Shown here piece after piece: positions 12,705 through 24,170 of a stretch of DNA of 64,000 nucleotides. The position numbers and the translations under genes were made by a program. The stretch comes from Trifolium pratense (Eukaryota; Streptophyta; Magnoliopsida; Fabales; Fabaceae), in contig NC_060062.1 of the NCBI RefSeq assembly GCF_020283565.1, positions 27,278,251 to 27,342,250 of the forward strand, given 5' to 3'. How positions within the stretch are numbered: position 1 is the stretch's first letter; each line of letters starts with the position of its first letter. Under the pieces are notes generated by a model. The model did not search any database, was not told where the DNA came from, and was given only the letters and a program-made list of their open reading frames with translations.

Positions 12705-12812
12705 CTCTGTTTCTTTTCTTTTTCTTTTTCTTTTTCTTTTTCTTTTTCATTCTTTTCTTTTTCTGTTTCTTTTTCTTTCTTTTCTTTTTCATTTTTTTTC
12801 TCTCATTTTCTT
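12705..12812. repeat. (TTTTTC)n purine/pyrimidine microsatellite in Gypsy pol
   Basis: Runs of TTTCTTTTTC and TTTTTC lie in the protease-RT linker; on the minus strand they would encode a Lys/Glu-rich tract. The plus-strand Phe/Ser ORFs here are artefacts of it. Confidence 0.8.
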
Positions 12813-12926
12813 TTGATCTTCTCTCACCTCACTAGGACTCAATGGTACAAGAACAACCTTTTGGCCACGATGCACAAAAGAATATTTGTTGGAATACCCT
12901 TCATGATTAACCTTCCTATCAAATTG

Positions 12927-13519
12927 TCAAGGCCTTCCTAACAACAAATGACTAGCCTCCATAGGAACTACATCACACAACACAACATCTTCATACTTCC
13001 CAATTTCAAAACAAACCTCAACTTGCCTATTAACAACCATTTCAACACTGTCATTAAGCCATTGAAGTTTATATGGCTTAGGGTGAGGTTTTGTTTCTAA
13101 ATTAAGTTTTGTCACTAACCGGGTGCTAGCAACATTAGTACAACTACCACCATCAATAATTAAACAGCATACCTTTCCTTCAACTAGGCATCTTGTATGG
13201 AAAAGGTTTTCTCTTTGAGTTGTGTCTCCTTCTTTGACTAAGTTCCCCAACATCCTCCTCACCATGAGTAGCTCTCCACTAGGTATTTCTTCTTCTTCAT
13301 CATACTCTTCATCATCCTCACCTTCCTCCTCTCCTAGAACTTCTTCATTTTCCTCCATAAGCATAGTTCTCTTTGTTGGACATTCAGATGCAATATGCCC
13401 TTTGCCTTGACACTTGGAACACGTAAGTTTCTTGTTAGTTGAAACACTTTGAGAAGATGTAATAGCTTTACCTTTGTTTTCAACCATGGGTTCTTTAGAT
13501 GAAGACGATGAAGCACCAT
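12927..13519 (-). pseudogene. Gypsy zinc knuckle and aspartic protease
   Basis: The CCHC knuckle CSKCQGKGHIASEC lies near 13385-13425. An acidic linker of Glu/Asp repeats follows, then a retropepsin-like domain with LIIDGGSCTNVAS as the active-site loop and ASHLLLGRP at its end. DGG instead of DSG is common in this plant Gypsy lineage, so I do not count it as a defect. It lies between gag and RT, as expected. Confidence 0.85.
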
Positions 13520-13544
13520 CCTTCTTTATCTTGTCTTTCCAATT

Positions 13545-14250
13545 TTAAGAATTGAAATTGGTGGAACTTCTCCTTACTTGACTCTTTCGTTTGAGTTGTT
13601 GTTCCACTTTGACAGCTTGGTTCACTAAGTCCTCTATCTCCACATAATGTTGCAACTCCACTATGTCACTTATGTCACGATTTAGGCCATGAAGAAATCT
13701 AGCCATTGTTGCTTCATTATCTTCTATCAAATTGACTCTTATCTTTGCAACCTCCATCTCCTTGTAGTATTCATCAACACTTTTGGTGCCTTGAGTGAGT
13801 CTTTGTAATTTGTTGTGCAGATCCCTATGATAATAGGATGACACAAATCTCCTCCTCATGATCATTTTCATCTCTTCCCAAGTTTCAATGGCAGGTTCAT
13901 CATATCTTCTTCTTTCTTTGACAAGTTGATCCCACCATACCAAGGCATAATATGTGGATTCAATGGCTGCAACCTGCAAAAATTTGTTCAATTTTCGTTT
14001 CCCACTCTAAGTAAGCCTCCAGATCATTTTTTCCTTGAAAGGGTGACACTTTAATTTTTATGCCACTCAATTTGTCCTCCCTAGGCCTCTCCGCATGCCT
14101 TCTCCTTCTCCTTTCCTCCTCATCACCACTAGAAACTCGATTTTCTATTCGGTCAATCCTCTCATGTAACCCATCTAACTCTGCCCTCATCATTTGTTGC
14201 ATTCTTGCTGTAAGGGCCTCTAACAACAACCTATTTTCTTCACCTGACAT
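13545..14250 (-). pseudogene. Gypsy gag (capsid)
   Basis: Two overlapping frames make up gag. The first (14250-13960) starts MSGEENRLLLEALTARMQQ, contains an Arg-rich stretch and reaches KIEQIF. The second (13991-13545) has the capsid core ([46 protein letters not shown]). The expected sequence between them is missing or shifted near 13970, so gag is broken. Confidence 0.85.
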
Positions 14251-14772
14251 GATTATGAAATATTTGTGAAATTAGTAACAAGTGTTTAAAATGGACCTCA
14301 CCACTCTACTCACGTGTTTACACTCAATCACTCGTGTTTCACTCAAATTTGGCTTTTTTTTTTATATAATAAAAACACTCTGCCTTTTACCACTCAATTG
14401 CTCTTTTCAGTTCTTTAAAGAAATCAAACTCAATCACACAAGAAAAACTATTTTTAAGTAGTAAACACACAAAAAGGCTTAAAATTAAAGGAAACAAGAA
14501 CACAGACACAATATATCGAGAGAAACAAAAGAGAAATACGAGGTATGGACAAATAACTCACAAAAATAAGACAAACAAGAGTGTGGCAGCAAAATAACTT
14601 TGAAAAATCACAAGCTTCATATAATCAGAAACTTCTCTACTTTTTTTTGTATATTTTTTTTTTTCGATTTTTTTTTTGATTTTTTTTTCTAATTCAAACA
14701 GCACTATCAAGAGATGAAATTGAAATTTGTGCTAAGAGATGGTCCTATACGAACCTTGCTCTGAATACTAAA

Positions 14773-15412
14773 TGATGGCTAACTAAATACAAATTAACCA
14801 TTTTCACAATATTTGATGAAGTTTAAACTTGTATTTGGAAAGGGTAAAATGGAGTACGAAAATTACTTATAAAAATATATGTATGACAGAATGAAACATA
14901 GAAATAACGTGAAGAATGAGTGGAAAAGGTCAGAAATGGGGCGCCACACTCTTTCTATTGATTAGAAAGGATGATAAGCCAAAATGAGGATCACCACAAG
15001 AAACTTGGTTTCTTGATAAGATCAAAAGCTTGGTCCAATCTAAAACCAAAAAGACACAATACTCTCAATTCACACAATGTGTAAAATTTTGCAAAATAGT
15101 CTGATTTATTCATTGATTTTCGTCCCCTTAAATAGGAGAATTACAAAAGCTAAAAACTGAGCCAAATCTCGCTCATTATTGCTAATAATTAGCATTGACC
15201 AGCCAATATTCACTTGGTGGCCAATTAAGGAAGGTATGATCACACATTAAGAGTGATCAGCTGTTTTCCTCTCCCTTGCTCAGCTCTTTATTTGCACGAA
15301 AATAAGCACACCAAATGCCTAATTAAAACTTTAAAAGCTTATAATTGGAAAGCAAAATAAACTAAAAATATTCTAAGTGTTTTGGTCTAATTTAGATAAT
15401 TTGGACCTCACA
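14773..15412 (-). repeat. Gypsy 5-prime LTR
   Basis: 640 bp, the partner of 7323-7977. It is followed outward, at 15413-15667, not by host DNA but by a second copy of the element's own 3-prime coding end (equivalent to 7978-8232). Confidence 0.85.
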
Positions 15413-16295
15413 CTTTTATTACAACACGAAATAAAATTAAGAAAACTTCAAATTTGGGCAGCATGCCCTGTCCCAATGCCATCTTCACTTGACGTGATCA
15501 AATTGATAATTCTTGACTCTATTTCGTCCTTTTGTTCTTTTGCTCCCATCAAGTTGGTTATTAAGTTAGTTAAACCTTCCTTAGCCTTCTTAGCTCGCTC
15601 CCTTGTCATTGGACCTCCCAAACCTTGGATTGCTTCATTAAGGTCTTGTTGGGTAATTTCCTCATCAAAACCCAAACCCAAATGTTGTTCGGGTGAGAAA
15701 ATGAAACTCACACCCACACCCGCTGGGTTCGGGTTTTTTCACCCAAACCCGAAACCCGTAATAAGAACACGCATAATTGATTATCTGCTCAAACCCGATC
15801 CGAACTATATTTGATAAAATGCAAAATGTAACATAATTTGGTAATATAGTTTGTAAATTTCAAAATAGTTTTTTTTTACTAAACAATTCATAAAATGTTA
15901 TCATCACTACAACATGCACCAGTACAACATTCAAAAACTTAAAAGGGAACAAAATACATGTAAATAGGTAATTTTATATATAAACGGGTGGCTGAATGAG
16001 TTTCGGGTGTGAGTTTGATACTACCCAAACTCACACCCATATATTCGGGTGCCACCCGAACTCAAACCCAATTAACTCGGATTTCGCCCATTGACTTGGA
16101 TTTGAGTTCGGGTTGATCTATCAGGTTTGAGTTTTCCTGTCATCCCTACTAAAATATACTTGGAGATGGTGGCAATTATTACCATAAAACTTTTGATGAG
16201 TGAAAGTAATTAAATTTTGATACGGTTGATTATAACTTCCATCAAAGTAAATAAATTCTTAAGCATTGAATTTTGAATAGTGAATGACATGTAAA

Positions 16296-16749
16296 CATGC
16301 CCGCCCCAATAGCATGTGTGACGGCATCGAGCCTCCAAATTTTGGTAAAATTTTAGGCCACAAAATCTCGAAGTTTTACATTAATAGATATATATACCGT
16401 CAATTTCATTAAATGTCACATTTACACCAATAGACTAGTGGTAAGTTGTGATGTTTGTGTGAGCAAGATCATTGGTTCAAGCCCAAACAATGTTACTTTT
16501 TACATAATTTTACCTCTAGTTATTTCAAATTAAATTAAAATTTGCCTTGATTAGGATATGTCTCTTTTTATGTTATTTACAATGATAATTATTTTGTGTC
16601 TAATGTTAGTTATAATTTAAATAGAGCATGAGTTTTAATTTTTTTTAAATAAAAAATATTCTTTTTAAACAAAATTGTGTTTTTCTTTTATTATTATGAC
16701 CCAATTTTAATATTTAAGTCGGGTCTCCAAATACCCGGGGCCGGCCCTG
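16296..16749. mobile_element. hAT-type MITE with 8-bp target duplication
   Basis: Flanked by exact CATGTAAA (16288-16295 and 16750-16757). Ends are CATGCCCGCCCC and GGGGCCGGCCCTG, imperfect inverted repeats. Text such as GCCTCCAAATTTT and GGTCTCCAAA resembles the copy B insertion at 51836-52450. It contains a tRNA-like phrase TTGGTTCAAGCCC near 16470. No coding capacity. Confidence 0.7.
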
Positions 16750-16757
16750 CATGTAAA

Positions 16758-17100
16758 TTATGGCGAACATTCATACTTGATTGATTCAAAATTTCATTGT
16801 AGAGCTCATGAAATTTTGACACAAAATACTAACGATGATGGTGGGTATTGGAAAAAGAAACTCAACCGCAAGTTTTTTTTTAACGGCAAATATATTATTA
16901 ATAATAATCAAGTTTCTCCACACGACGAACACAAACGGTAAGAGGAGCTATATAAGCGGGAAACTAATGAAAATACAAAAACATATGTCACCCGGGTGTG
17001 GTTATGGTGCATAAGCCCAAACTTATGCACCATGCATAAACTTGCTTCCTACACCCAACATATTTGCTTCCTACACCAAAAGTCAGCTCAAGCCCAAAAT
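16758..17100. other. non-coding, with a perfect short palindrome
   Basis: GGTGCATAAG...CTTATGCACC forms a hairpin at about 17006-17031. A related phrase (GACTTATGCACCATACATAAG) near 18928 might be the other end of an element spanning 17006-18960, but I cannot prove it. Confidence 0.35.
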
Positions 17101-17320
17101 TAGGCAATCCATTACTTGCGTGCCCCCCATATACTACCTCATTACTTACGCCCCCCATTTGTTTAGCACACCCCCCAATTTTTTTTTCCTTTTCCTCCCT
17201 AGATTTCTTGTGAGCCCCCTTTTTTCCTCCCCAAGATTTCTTGCGCGCCCCCAATTTTTTTCCTCCTCCAAACTTCTAGCGCACCCCCCCAAATTTCTAG
17301 CGCGCCCCCCCGTTTCCAAT
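17101..17320. repeat. C-rich degenerate short repeats
   Basis: Runs of five to eight C recur at intervals of about 20-35 bp in the setting GCGC(A/G)CCCCC followed by AATTT, often with TTTTCCTCC. The strong strand asymmetry is unlike the AT-rich surroundings. Confidence 0.65.
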
Positions 17321-17515
17321 TAAATAATAATTTTTGTTCCTTTGAAGTATATATTATAAGAATCCATTTTTAATTAATTTTCGTCATACACCCCCTCGAA
17401 GCCCAACATAATAACCAATGGTTCATGTATATATAAAACATATTTGTCAAACATACAATTTAATTTTAAGTTTTATCAATCATAATCACAATATAAATAA
17501 AATCTCATACATTAA

Positions 17516-17516
<1 letters not shown>

Positions 17517-17563
<47 letters not shown>
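17517..17563. repeat. compound (CA)n(TA)n microsatellite
   Basis: An uninterrupted CA dinucleotide run changes to a TA run ending at about 17563. Confidence 0.95.
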
Positions 17564-17564
<1 letters not shown>

Positions 17565-17722
17565 GATTTTTTTCTTTACAATAAAAAAATGATCGAATCC
17601 AATATCTCATGCATACTATCCAAATTTTTCTCAACTAAACTAACCCTAATTGCTTTATATGATTTTTTGCTTTATGTAGCATGGTTTTGTAAAATGGTTA
17701 TGTGATGTTTTACTTAATAACA

Positions 17723-18305
17723 ATGGTTTCAGTGTATAACATCTTGGCACTAATGCCCATATGAAACCATTTAACTAAAATAATGGTTTCAGCGTATAAC
17801 GCTATGAAACCATTTAACTAGACTAATGGTTTCAGTGTATAACATCTTGAAACCAAATAACAAGACTAATGGTTTCAGTGTATAACGCTATGAAACCATT
17901 TAACTAGAATAATGGTTTCAGTGTATAACAGTATGAAACCATTTAACTAGACAAATGGTTTCAGTGTATAACATCTTGAAACCAATTAAAAGGACTAATG
18001 ATTTCAGTGTATAACATCTTGACACTAATGCTCATATAAAACCATTTAACTATAATAATGGTTTCAGTGTATAACAGTATCAAACCATTTAACTAGACAA
18101 ATGGTTTCAGTGTATAACATCTTGAAACCAATTAACAAGACTAATGGTTTCAGTGTATAACATATTGGCACTAATATAATGCTTATATAAAACCATTTAA
18201 CTATAATAATGGTTTCGGTGTATAACGCCATGAAACCATTTAATTAGACTAATGGTTTCAGTGTATAACGGTATGAAACCATTTTTGCTGTGGAATGGTT
18301 TCAAA
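17723..18305. repeat. minisatellite of palindromic units of about 43 bp
   Basis: About 13 units based on ATGGTTTCAGTGTATAAC, a 4-8 base centre, then TGAAACCAT and a spacer TTAACTAGACTA. Each unit is self-complementary (ATGGTTTCA with TGAAACCAT), so the array could fold as a row of hairpins. Two unit types alternate (centre CGCTA or CAGTA versus CATCTTG), and two longer units carry ACTAATGCCCATAT-like text. Confidence 0.9.
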
Positions 18306-19033
18306 GAGTTGTTCTCCCCAAAAACATATTTAACCCTTAATAAAAATTGTGAAATAAATTTAAATTTTTAAGGCGATATAAAACCGGAGAGAGTGAGGTA
18401 TCCCCAACCATTCCAAATAATTCAAAATACCCTAAATAAAATTTTGGAAAAAATTTATTAATACCTGATATTTATAAAAGCATATTTACCTCATTTAATT
18501 AACTAAAAATAGTTTCAGGTCTCAGAAAAATACCTAACTGGTCCCAAAATTCTCAGAAAAGTATTTACTATTTTTCTGTAAAAAGCAATAAAAAAATTTG
18601 GAGTCTACTTGGCACCGCACGCGCCCCCACGCGCCGCTAATGAGAGTGGGCGTGGAGGCGCGTCACTGTTCATCATCTTCCTCACCCATTTTCTGAAGAA
18701 ACGGGTCGCGACGACCCGATTCGTCAACCCGATTCGTTCTCCCTCAACAATCAACGAAACTCGAAGTTCTTTATACGGTTTTGATCGTCGTTCGATTTTA
18801 TGAATGTTTCCGGTATTAGTTTTCGAAATCGGTGATCGAATCGCATATAAAATGTGGCCGAAATTGAGCAAGCAAAAATAGAAAGTTCTTCATTTATGAT
18901 TATTACACGTGTAAAATCATCTGATGGCTGTGAATGACTTATGCACCATACATAAGAAAAGACTTATGCATATTAACTATTGCCTATGTCACCCAATAGA
19001 GGCCAACTTTTAATCTCATACTTAGAAAAAAAC
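18306..19033. other. non-coding with a GC-rich island
   Basis: 18610-18760 is unusually GC-rich for this window (GCACGCGCCCCCACGCGCCG). The overlapping plus- and minus-strand ORFs match no family that I recognise. It may be internal sequence of a transposon. Confidence 0.35.
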
Positions 19034-19041
19034 TCTCAGGT

Positions 19042-19742
19042 CAGGGGCGGAGCCCTTTGTGGGCTGGACAGGGCCATGTCCCGCGCCAACATTTTTAAAT
19101 TTTTTTTCATAGGCATGCTATTTAGCGGCGGTTATAAACCCCCGCTAAATAGCTTGAGTAGTTTGTTATTTATTGGTTCCGGGGGGTTTCAAACCCTCTT
19201 TATTTGGACGACAAATCTTAACAGGTTTTTAGTTTGCGGTGTTTTAAACCCCTGCTATTTCGACACCCAAAATTCTCTCTTCATTTCTATTTGGAAGCAT
19301 TCCTTCTAATGTTTTATTGTTTAATAATTTATAGATGTATTAAATTGTGTAATTTATTTTGTCAAATTATTCAACTATACTTTTTTGGAGAAAAAAGTAC
19401 TCAAATTTTTATTTAAAATAGAATTTGTGTATAAAAATTCATGTTTGATCAATCTTTTGTTAAAAAAAATTTCATTTTTGTTAAAGAGATTCATATAATA
19501 TTATAAATATAAATACAAGAACTAACTAAAAAGTATGAAGTTTACTCATGAATTGACATAAAATTTATTTTTAAAATTTATTTATTAAAAATCGTAATGG
19601 TTCACCTTTTGACTATTTTTTGAGATATCCAAATTAAGCACGCCCTCAATATGATATATCTTTTTTTTTAGTAATTTATTTTGCATATTCGATTTATATT
19701 TGTGGCAGCCCGCCCCTATTTTTTGTGCTTGGTCCGCCATTG
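19042..19742. mobile_element. hAT-type non-autonomous element
   Basis: Starts CAGGGGCGGAGCC and ends GGTCCGCCATTG, inverted repeats of the plant hAT type. The flanks TCTCAGGT (19034-19041) and TCTCAGCT (19743-19750) match at 7 of 8 bases. Inside, GCTATTTAGCGG and CCGCTAAATAGC (about 19117-19155) form a 12-bp stem. No transposase. Confidence 0.75.
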
Positions 19743-19750
19743 TCTCAGCT

Positions 19751-21080
19751 TCCAGACCACCAGAGAAACATCAACTCAACCCATAAATATGTCACTAGAC
19801 GCAAACTCCCGATCTCGAATAAAAAATGATCGGCCCATAAGAATTCGAAAAACAGCTCCTTGAGTCAAAAGTTGATGGATAACGGTAGAAATGAGAACCT
19901 AGGAACAAATTAGGGTTTGAACAAGAGTGGGATTTTTTTTGTGATTGAAAATTTTTAGGAGTGAGGAAATAAAAGGGGGAAATGTAAACGATGAATGAAA
20001 AATATAAGTGGGAAAAGGTTTTTGATGATTGAAGGGTAAAATGAGGGAATTTTTTTTAAGGGAAAACATAATTTTAGAAACTTAAAATTTGACCAACAAA
20101 AACAGTAGCATCGGCTAGGCCGACTCTACTTAATTTTAAAAATTATGATGTAGCGTCTGGTAGGCCGATGATAACATTTTTAATGGATAAAAGAAAAAAC
20201 CTTTTGTCTAGCGTGAGCTAAACCGACTCTAATTTTGGAGGCTAAATTGGTGTTCTTTAGTAGTGAAATACAAAGATTTTGTGGTGACAATGAAACTTCC
20301 AAAACAAGCAGATACACAAATAAAATTCAAGACTTTACTTAAGAAAAATATCTCTAACGGTTTTTACCCTGTTGCTCTATGATTTTTGAACTTGTTTCTT
20401 AAAGATTGATTCTTCAAATTCTGTTCGTCCTCTTTATATAGACGATGAAGAATAATGTCTTCTTTTGATTTCACAACTGTAATTGGTATGAGGTAGCAAG
20501 TGGCATGAGTATAGGAGATCAGTTGGTAGTACATTCCTTAAGCAGTGGTGGAGCCAGGACCATGAACCGGAGGTGCAGACAATTTTTTATTTTTTACTAT
20601 TGTTTAGCGACAAAAAATCTGAAACTTATAGAATACACAAAATAGATTCTCTTCTCCTAATCGAATTATTGTCAATATTCTCTGGCATTGTATATTTATA
20701 TAATCTTTTGCTAATTTTTTTATCTTTGATAAAGGTTTTATATTTTTAAGATTTAGAAGGTCCTTTAATTTTTATGGTGAATACTTCAAAATTGGACCAT
20801 TAGAAGGTCCTTTTGTTATTAAGCAATAAAATTCAATGTCATATCATATTTTTATATCAATTATATAAAAATTTTATATTTTAAATTAATTATGTTTAAA
20901 ATTTAAATATCGGTATCTAATAATATAAGTTGAGTACTTTAGAATTTACTCATTTTTATAGTTTAAAAAGAAAAGAAAAAGGGAGAGACGGCCACTCATA
21001 ATTAGCTGCCCATTTTTATATGAAAAACAAATAAAAATTTGGTCCATTAATAACGGTGAGGGCCCAAACTATGAGTGTAA
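19751..21080. other. non-coding; one orphan hAT-like end
   Basis: No gene recognised. CAGTGGTGGAGCCAGGA at 20544 looks like a hAT-type left terminus, but no matching right end was found. Phrases such as CGGCTAGGCCGACTCT (about 20112) are palindromic and may belong to another decayed element. Confidence 0.4.
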
Positions 21081-21084
21081 TGTA

Positions 21085-21990
21085 TTAAGTAGTAACAATT
21101 TTTTTTTTTCACCCCAATAATTATACCTTTATCCCTATAAATAATTATTATTTTTCTTCTAATCTTACCCTTTTTATTATTTGACTTTATCCTTACAAAA
21201 AAAAAAATCCGTACAATTATACCTTTACCCTACAAATTTTTTCTAGAAAAAAAAATTCTGGATAGTCAAAATTTCAAACTCAAATACTTAAAAAAAAGAG
21301 ATCCGTAAGTAACCACGTAAAACTAGATGGAGGCAAATCGCAGTCACGTAAACCTCTTTCCATGAATTAATCAAGCTGAGACTTTGACAATGATTTCTGA
21401 TGCAATTCCATGCATTTCCAATGGAATGGACATGTGTCATCGTTGAGTGGGTTTGATTGGGATCGAAAACCCATTTGCCACTGAAGAAAATTGCAAAATC
21501 TAGATTTCAACTCATTTACCACTTTATTGTTTTACTGTTGAATTTATGTTTAATTCAATTTTGCATATGCTGAATTGTGAATGCTGAGTAATATGAATTT
21601 CGTTTTTGGTGTAATTGTTTAATTGTTTGCTCAATTTTGGAATATGAATTTTAGCTTGAAGGTCTACGACGTGCTTGAAGCTGGTATTGTTGTTGATTCG
21701 TCTAATTTATGTGGTGTTCTCTTCTCTAATTTGATTTTTAAATTAGGTTGACAAATCCAAATTTTGCAATTTGTATTTTCTTCAAAAATTCTTTCTCCAA
21801 GTTTTCCGGCCCGTTAGAGATTGTTATTTATCGGATCTCTTTTTTTGACCATCCAAAAAATTTATGTTCTATAAAAACTTTGTAGATGTGAGGTCAAATG
21901 ATAAAATGGGTAAAATTGGAAAAAAAAATAATTATTTATAGGGGTAAACATATCATTGTTGAGGTGGGAAAAAATTTTGTAGTAACAAGT
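21085..21990. mobile_element. possible long-TIR (Mutator-like) element
   Basis: The left part (AACAA, T-run, CACCCCAATAATTATACC, CCCTATAAATAATTATT) is mirrored at 21915-21985 by AATAATTATTTATAGGGGTAAACAT and GGGAAAAAATTTTGTAGTAAC. The inverted arms look to be about 150 bp and enclose about 570 bp of unique sequence. Ends and target duplication were not resolved. Confidence 0.45.
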
Positions 21991-22930
21991 AATAACTAGG
22001 TTTAATTGCATTTTTGGTCCCTTATCTTTATTTTAGGTTTTAAGTTGGTCCCTTATCTTTTAAATGTTTCAAATTGGTCCCTTATCTTTTCTGCAAGTTT
22101 TAAGTTGGTCCCTTCCATCAAATTTTTCACTATTACCGCTAAATTTGGAGACGTATCATTTTTTCAAGGATGATTTATGTTTGCTACCTGTCCAAATTTT
22201 AACAGTAATATTAATAAAATGATGAGGATAAATTAGGTGACTTGGTAATAATTGATTTTATTATATATATTAGTAGTAGGTTCAAAGCTAGCTGCAACAG
22301 GGCTTAGGCCCCTTTTGTATAAAAAAAAAAAAAACTATAGGCAACGATATTCTTTTATTTTCCTTTAACATAATAATCGAATAATCCAAATATGAGCGAT
22401 TGGCTAGGCTATGAGCTAATGTCATTGAATAAAAAATTGATATTTATTTTGTTACAACATATAGTTGTGTGTATGTTGGACGCAAGTTTCGAACTAACAA
22501 CCTGAAGAAAATTTTTCAAACCAAGAAGCTGTCTCTAGAAACTGGCTGTTACAACATATAGTTGTTTTGTTGTACTTGTATTTGATTTTGGTCCAAAAAT
22601 AACACTTTTTTCCCCTTGTTTTGGTGGCATTTAATTAATTGAGAGAGAATGTCATTGCAAGAGGCAATCGTTTTACTTAGGACGTGAAGTTGAAAAGAAA
22701 ATGTAATATTTAATTGGCAATAATATTTTTTTATATATAATTGAAAATTAAATAACCTTTAAACTTTCAAAACTAAGAGAGAATATTGCATGAATTTAAA
22801 TTATTATTTTTTGAACAAACATGAATTTAAATAATACTCTATTATTTATTTTTCCTATTTCATTTCATTACTATTATATTGGAATATTGCAATAATATGA
22901 ATTAAATATTGTTACGAGATTTCATAGTAA
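21991..22930. other. non-coding; MITE fragment at its left end
   Basis: 22005-22130 contains four repeats of TTGGTCCCTTATCTT, one arm of a common plant MITE whose other arm is absent. The rest is AT-rich without a recognisable gene. Confidence 0.5.
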
Positions 22931-22935
22931 AGGAG

Positions 22936-23165
22936 AAGATATGTTTGAGTTTTGTGATGTTATTAAAGACTGCTTACTTATGTACAACTCGTATTTTAGA
23001 AACTAGTGTATTGAGTTTGTAAGGAGACAAGTCAATGAGATCGCTCACGTTTTAGCAAGAGTGGCCACATTTCTAGCTAGTTTTCATCTTTTTATTAATG
23101 TACCGACTTGTATTCGTAACATTATTAATAATGAAATGCTATAAGCATATTTCCGTAAAAAAAAA
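22936..23165 (+). pseudogene. LINE 3-prime end (RNase H-like tail)
   Basis: After a stop, the frame reads FVRRQVNEIAHVLARVATFLASF and then PTCIRNIINNEML before TAA at 23142-23144. This is the characteristic C-terminus of the RNase H-like domain of plant non-LTR retroelement polyproteins. A poly-A run follows (about 23157-23165), consistent with a 5-prime truncated LINE. Confidence 0.7.
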
Positions 23166-23230
23166 TTATAACCTTCGGCTTTAAATTTATGAAAGAAAAA
23201 TAAAACCAATTATTAAGTACCCACACAATA

Positions 23231-23352
23231 GTTCCATGAGCTTGACTCGGTTGGTATGACATAGATTATATATGCAGGGAGTCGGGTTCAAACCCCGGTT
23301 ATCCCACTTATCCATGTTAAGGGTCGAATTTCCGGCCATTAGGGTACATGAC
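23231..23352 (+). repeat. tRNA-derived SINE
   Basis: GAGCTTGACTCGGTTGGTA resembles a tRNA A box and GGGTTCAAACCCCGG a B box, followed by the tail ATCCCACTTATCCATGTTAAGGG. Similar units occur at 40331, 40551, 61945 and 62165. Not a tRNA gene, because no cloverleaf closes. Confidence 0.75.
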
Positions 23353-23380
23353 CAAAAAAAGAAACCTACCCACACAATAT

Positions 23381-24110
23381 TAGGGGTGCTTGCGGTTCGT
23401 TTAAAAATTAATATTTTAGCATGACAACTATCGATTATATTTGAAAAATATGAAATATTTTATAAAAAAAAATAAATTAAATTGAACAAATAAGTAGTAT
23501 TAAAATAAATAATAAAAAAATAAGTAGTATTAAAAACCAACAAAATAATAGACTAATGCAATACATCACACCAAGAAAAAAAAAAAATAAGTATTAAAAT
23601 ATATGTAAACGGTTTGATTCGGTTTTGAAAAATCAATCCAAAATTCAATCCAACGATTTTCACAAAAAGAACATCCAATTTTTTTTGAAACGGTTTGTGG
23701 TTTTAATTGGGATTGATTTGAATTTAAATATCCCCGCACACAACATAACTAAATGACAACTCCTGCAATATTTCTAGCGGAAGGTATCAAAATGTTTTGC
23801 TAGAATCTTTGTTAGAATTTTATTTGAATAATAGAAAAAAGTAATATCTAACAACTAAAAAAAAATACATAAAAGAATACTAATTTACTTTCTAACTAGA
23901 ATTAGTTTACTCTATTGAAATTCATTCGAATAATAACAATATCTTAATATAATTTCTTTATATTATAAATCCTAATTTTTAATGAAATTCAACTATTCCA
24001 TGGTTTTTATTTTATTTTATTACAAACATAAACTTCTTACAAATATCAATAATATATAGTATTCTTACTTCAAATTAGGAATACTATGGTGTCATTATGA
24101 CAAAAAAAAA
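23381..24110. other. AT-rich non-coding stretch
   Basis: Nothing coding. Text TAGGGGTGCTTGCGGTTCG (23381) and AACGGTTTGTGG...ATCCCCGCAC (about 23690-23735) resembles the arms of a decayed small element. Confidence 0.4.
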
Positions 24111-24170
24111 AAAAAAAGCCTCCTATCAGATTTGAACGGATGACTTTCCCTTAGCTATGCTCCTCCTAGA

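Larger units (their letters stand above)
7323..15667 (-). mobile_element. Ty3/Gypsy LTR retrotransposon with an aberrant 5-prime end
   Basis: On the minus strand the order is: a 255-bp piece of 3-prime coding sequence (15667-15413), a 5-prime LTR (15412-14773), gag, protease, RT, RNase H, integrase, and a 3-prime LTR (7977-7323). The LTRs begin TGTGAGGTCC and end TAGCCATCA. Next to the 5-prime LTR lies a degenerate Met-tRNA primer site (TTCAGAGCAAGG on the minus strand). A 5-bp target duplication AAACC flanks the whole unit (7318-7322 and 15668-15672). By eye the LTRs differ at about 17 positions plus one 15-bp indel, so insertion is not very recent. The order of domains, with integrase last, is Gypsy; all frames are broken. 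Confidence 0.9.
7242..16148. mobile_element. hAT-type element, second copy, split by a Gypsy insertion
   Basis: The left part 7242-7322 (TAGGAATGGCAATGAGTGC) and right part 15668-16148 (ending TCATCCCTA) are the two halves of the family seen at 4819-5375. The outer target duplication is CTAAAACA (7234-7241) versus CTAAAATA (16149-16156), 7 of 8 bases. Removing the Gypsy element and one copy of AAACC restores a continuous run of ACCCAAACCC repeats. Confidence 0.75.

Noticed and set aside
12518..12941. Phe/Ser-rich plus-strand ORFs
   Set aside because: They are translations of the (TTTTTC)n tract and of Gypsy pol in the wrong strand.
17418..17705. 95-codon ORF with a Thr-His run
   Set aside because: Driven by the CA microsatellite; no conserved features.
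17723..18305. CRISPR-like array
   Set aside because: Spacers are not unique, units are palindromic and vary, and the genome is a plant's.
18605..18871. Overlapping sense and antisense ORFs in the GC-rich island
   Set aside because: GC-rich DNA lacks stops by chance; no recognisable domain.
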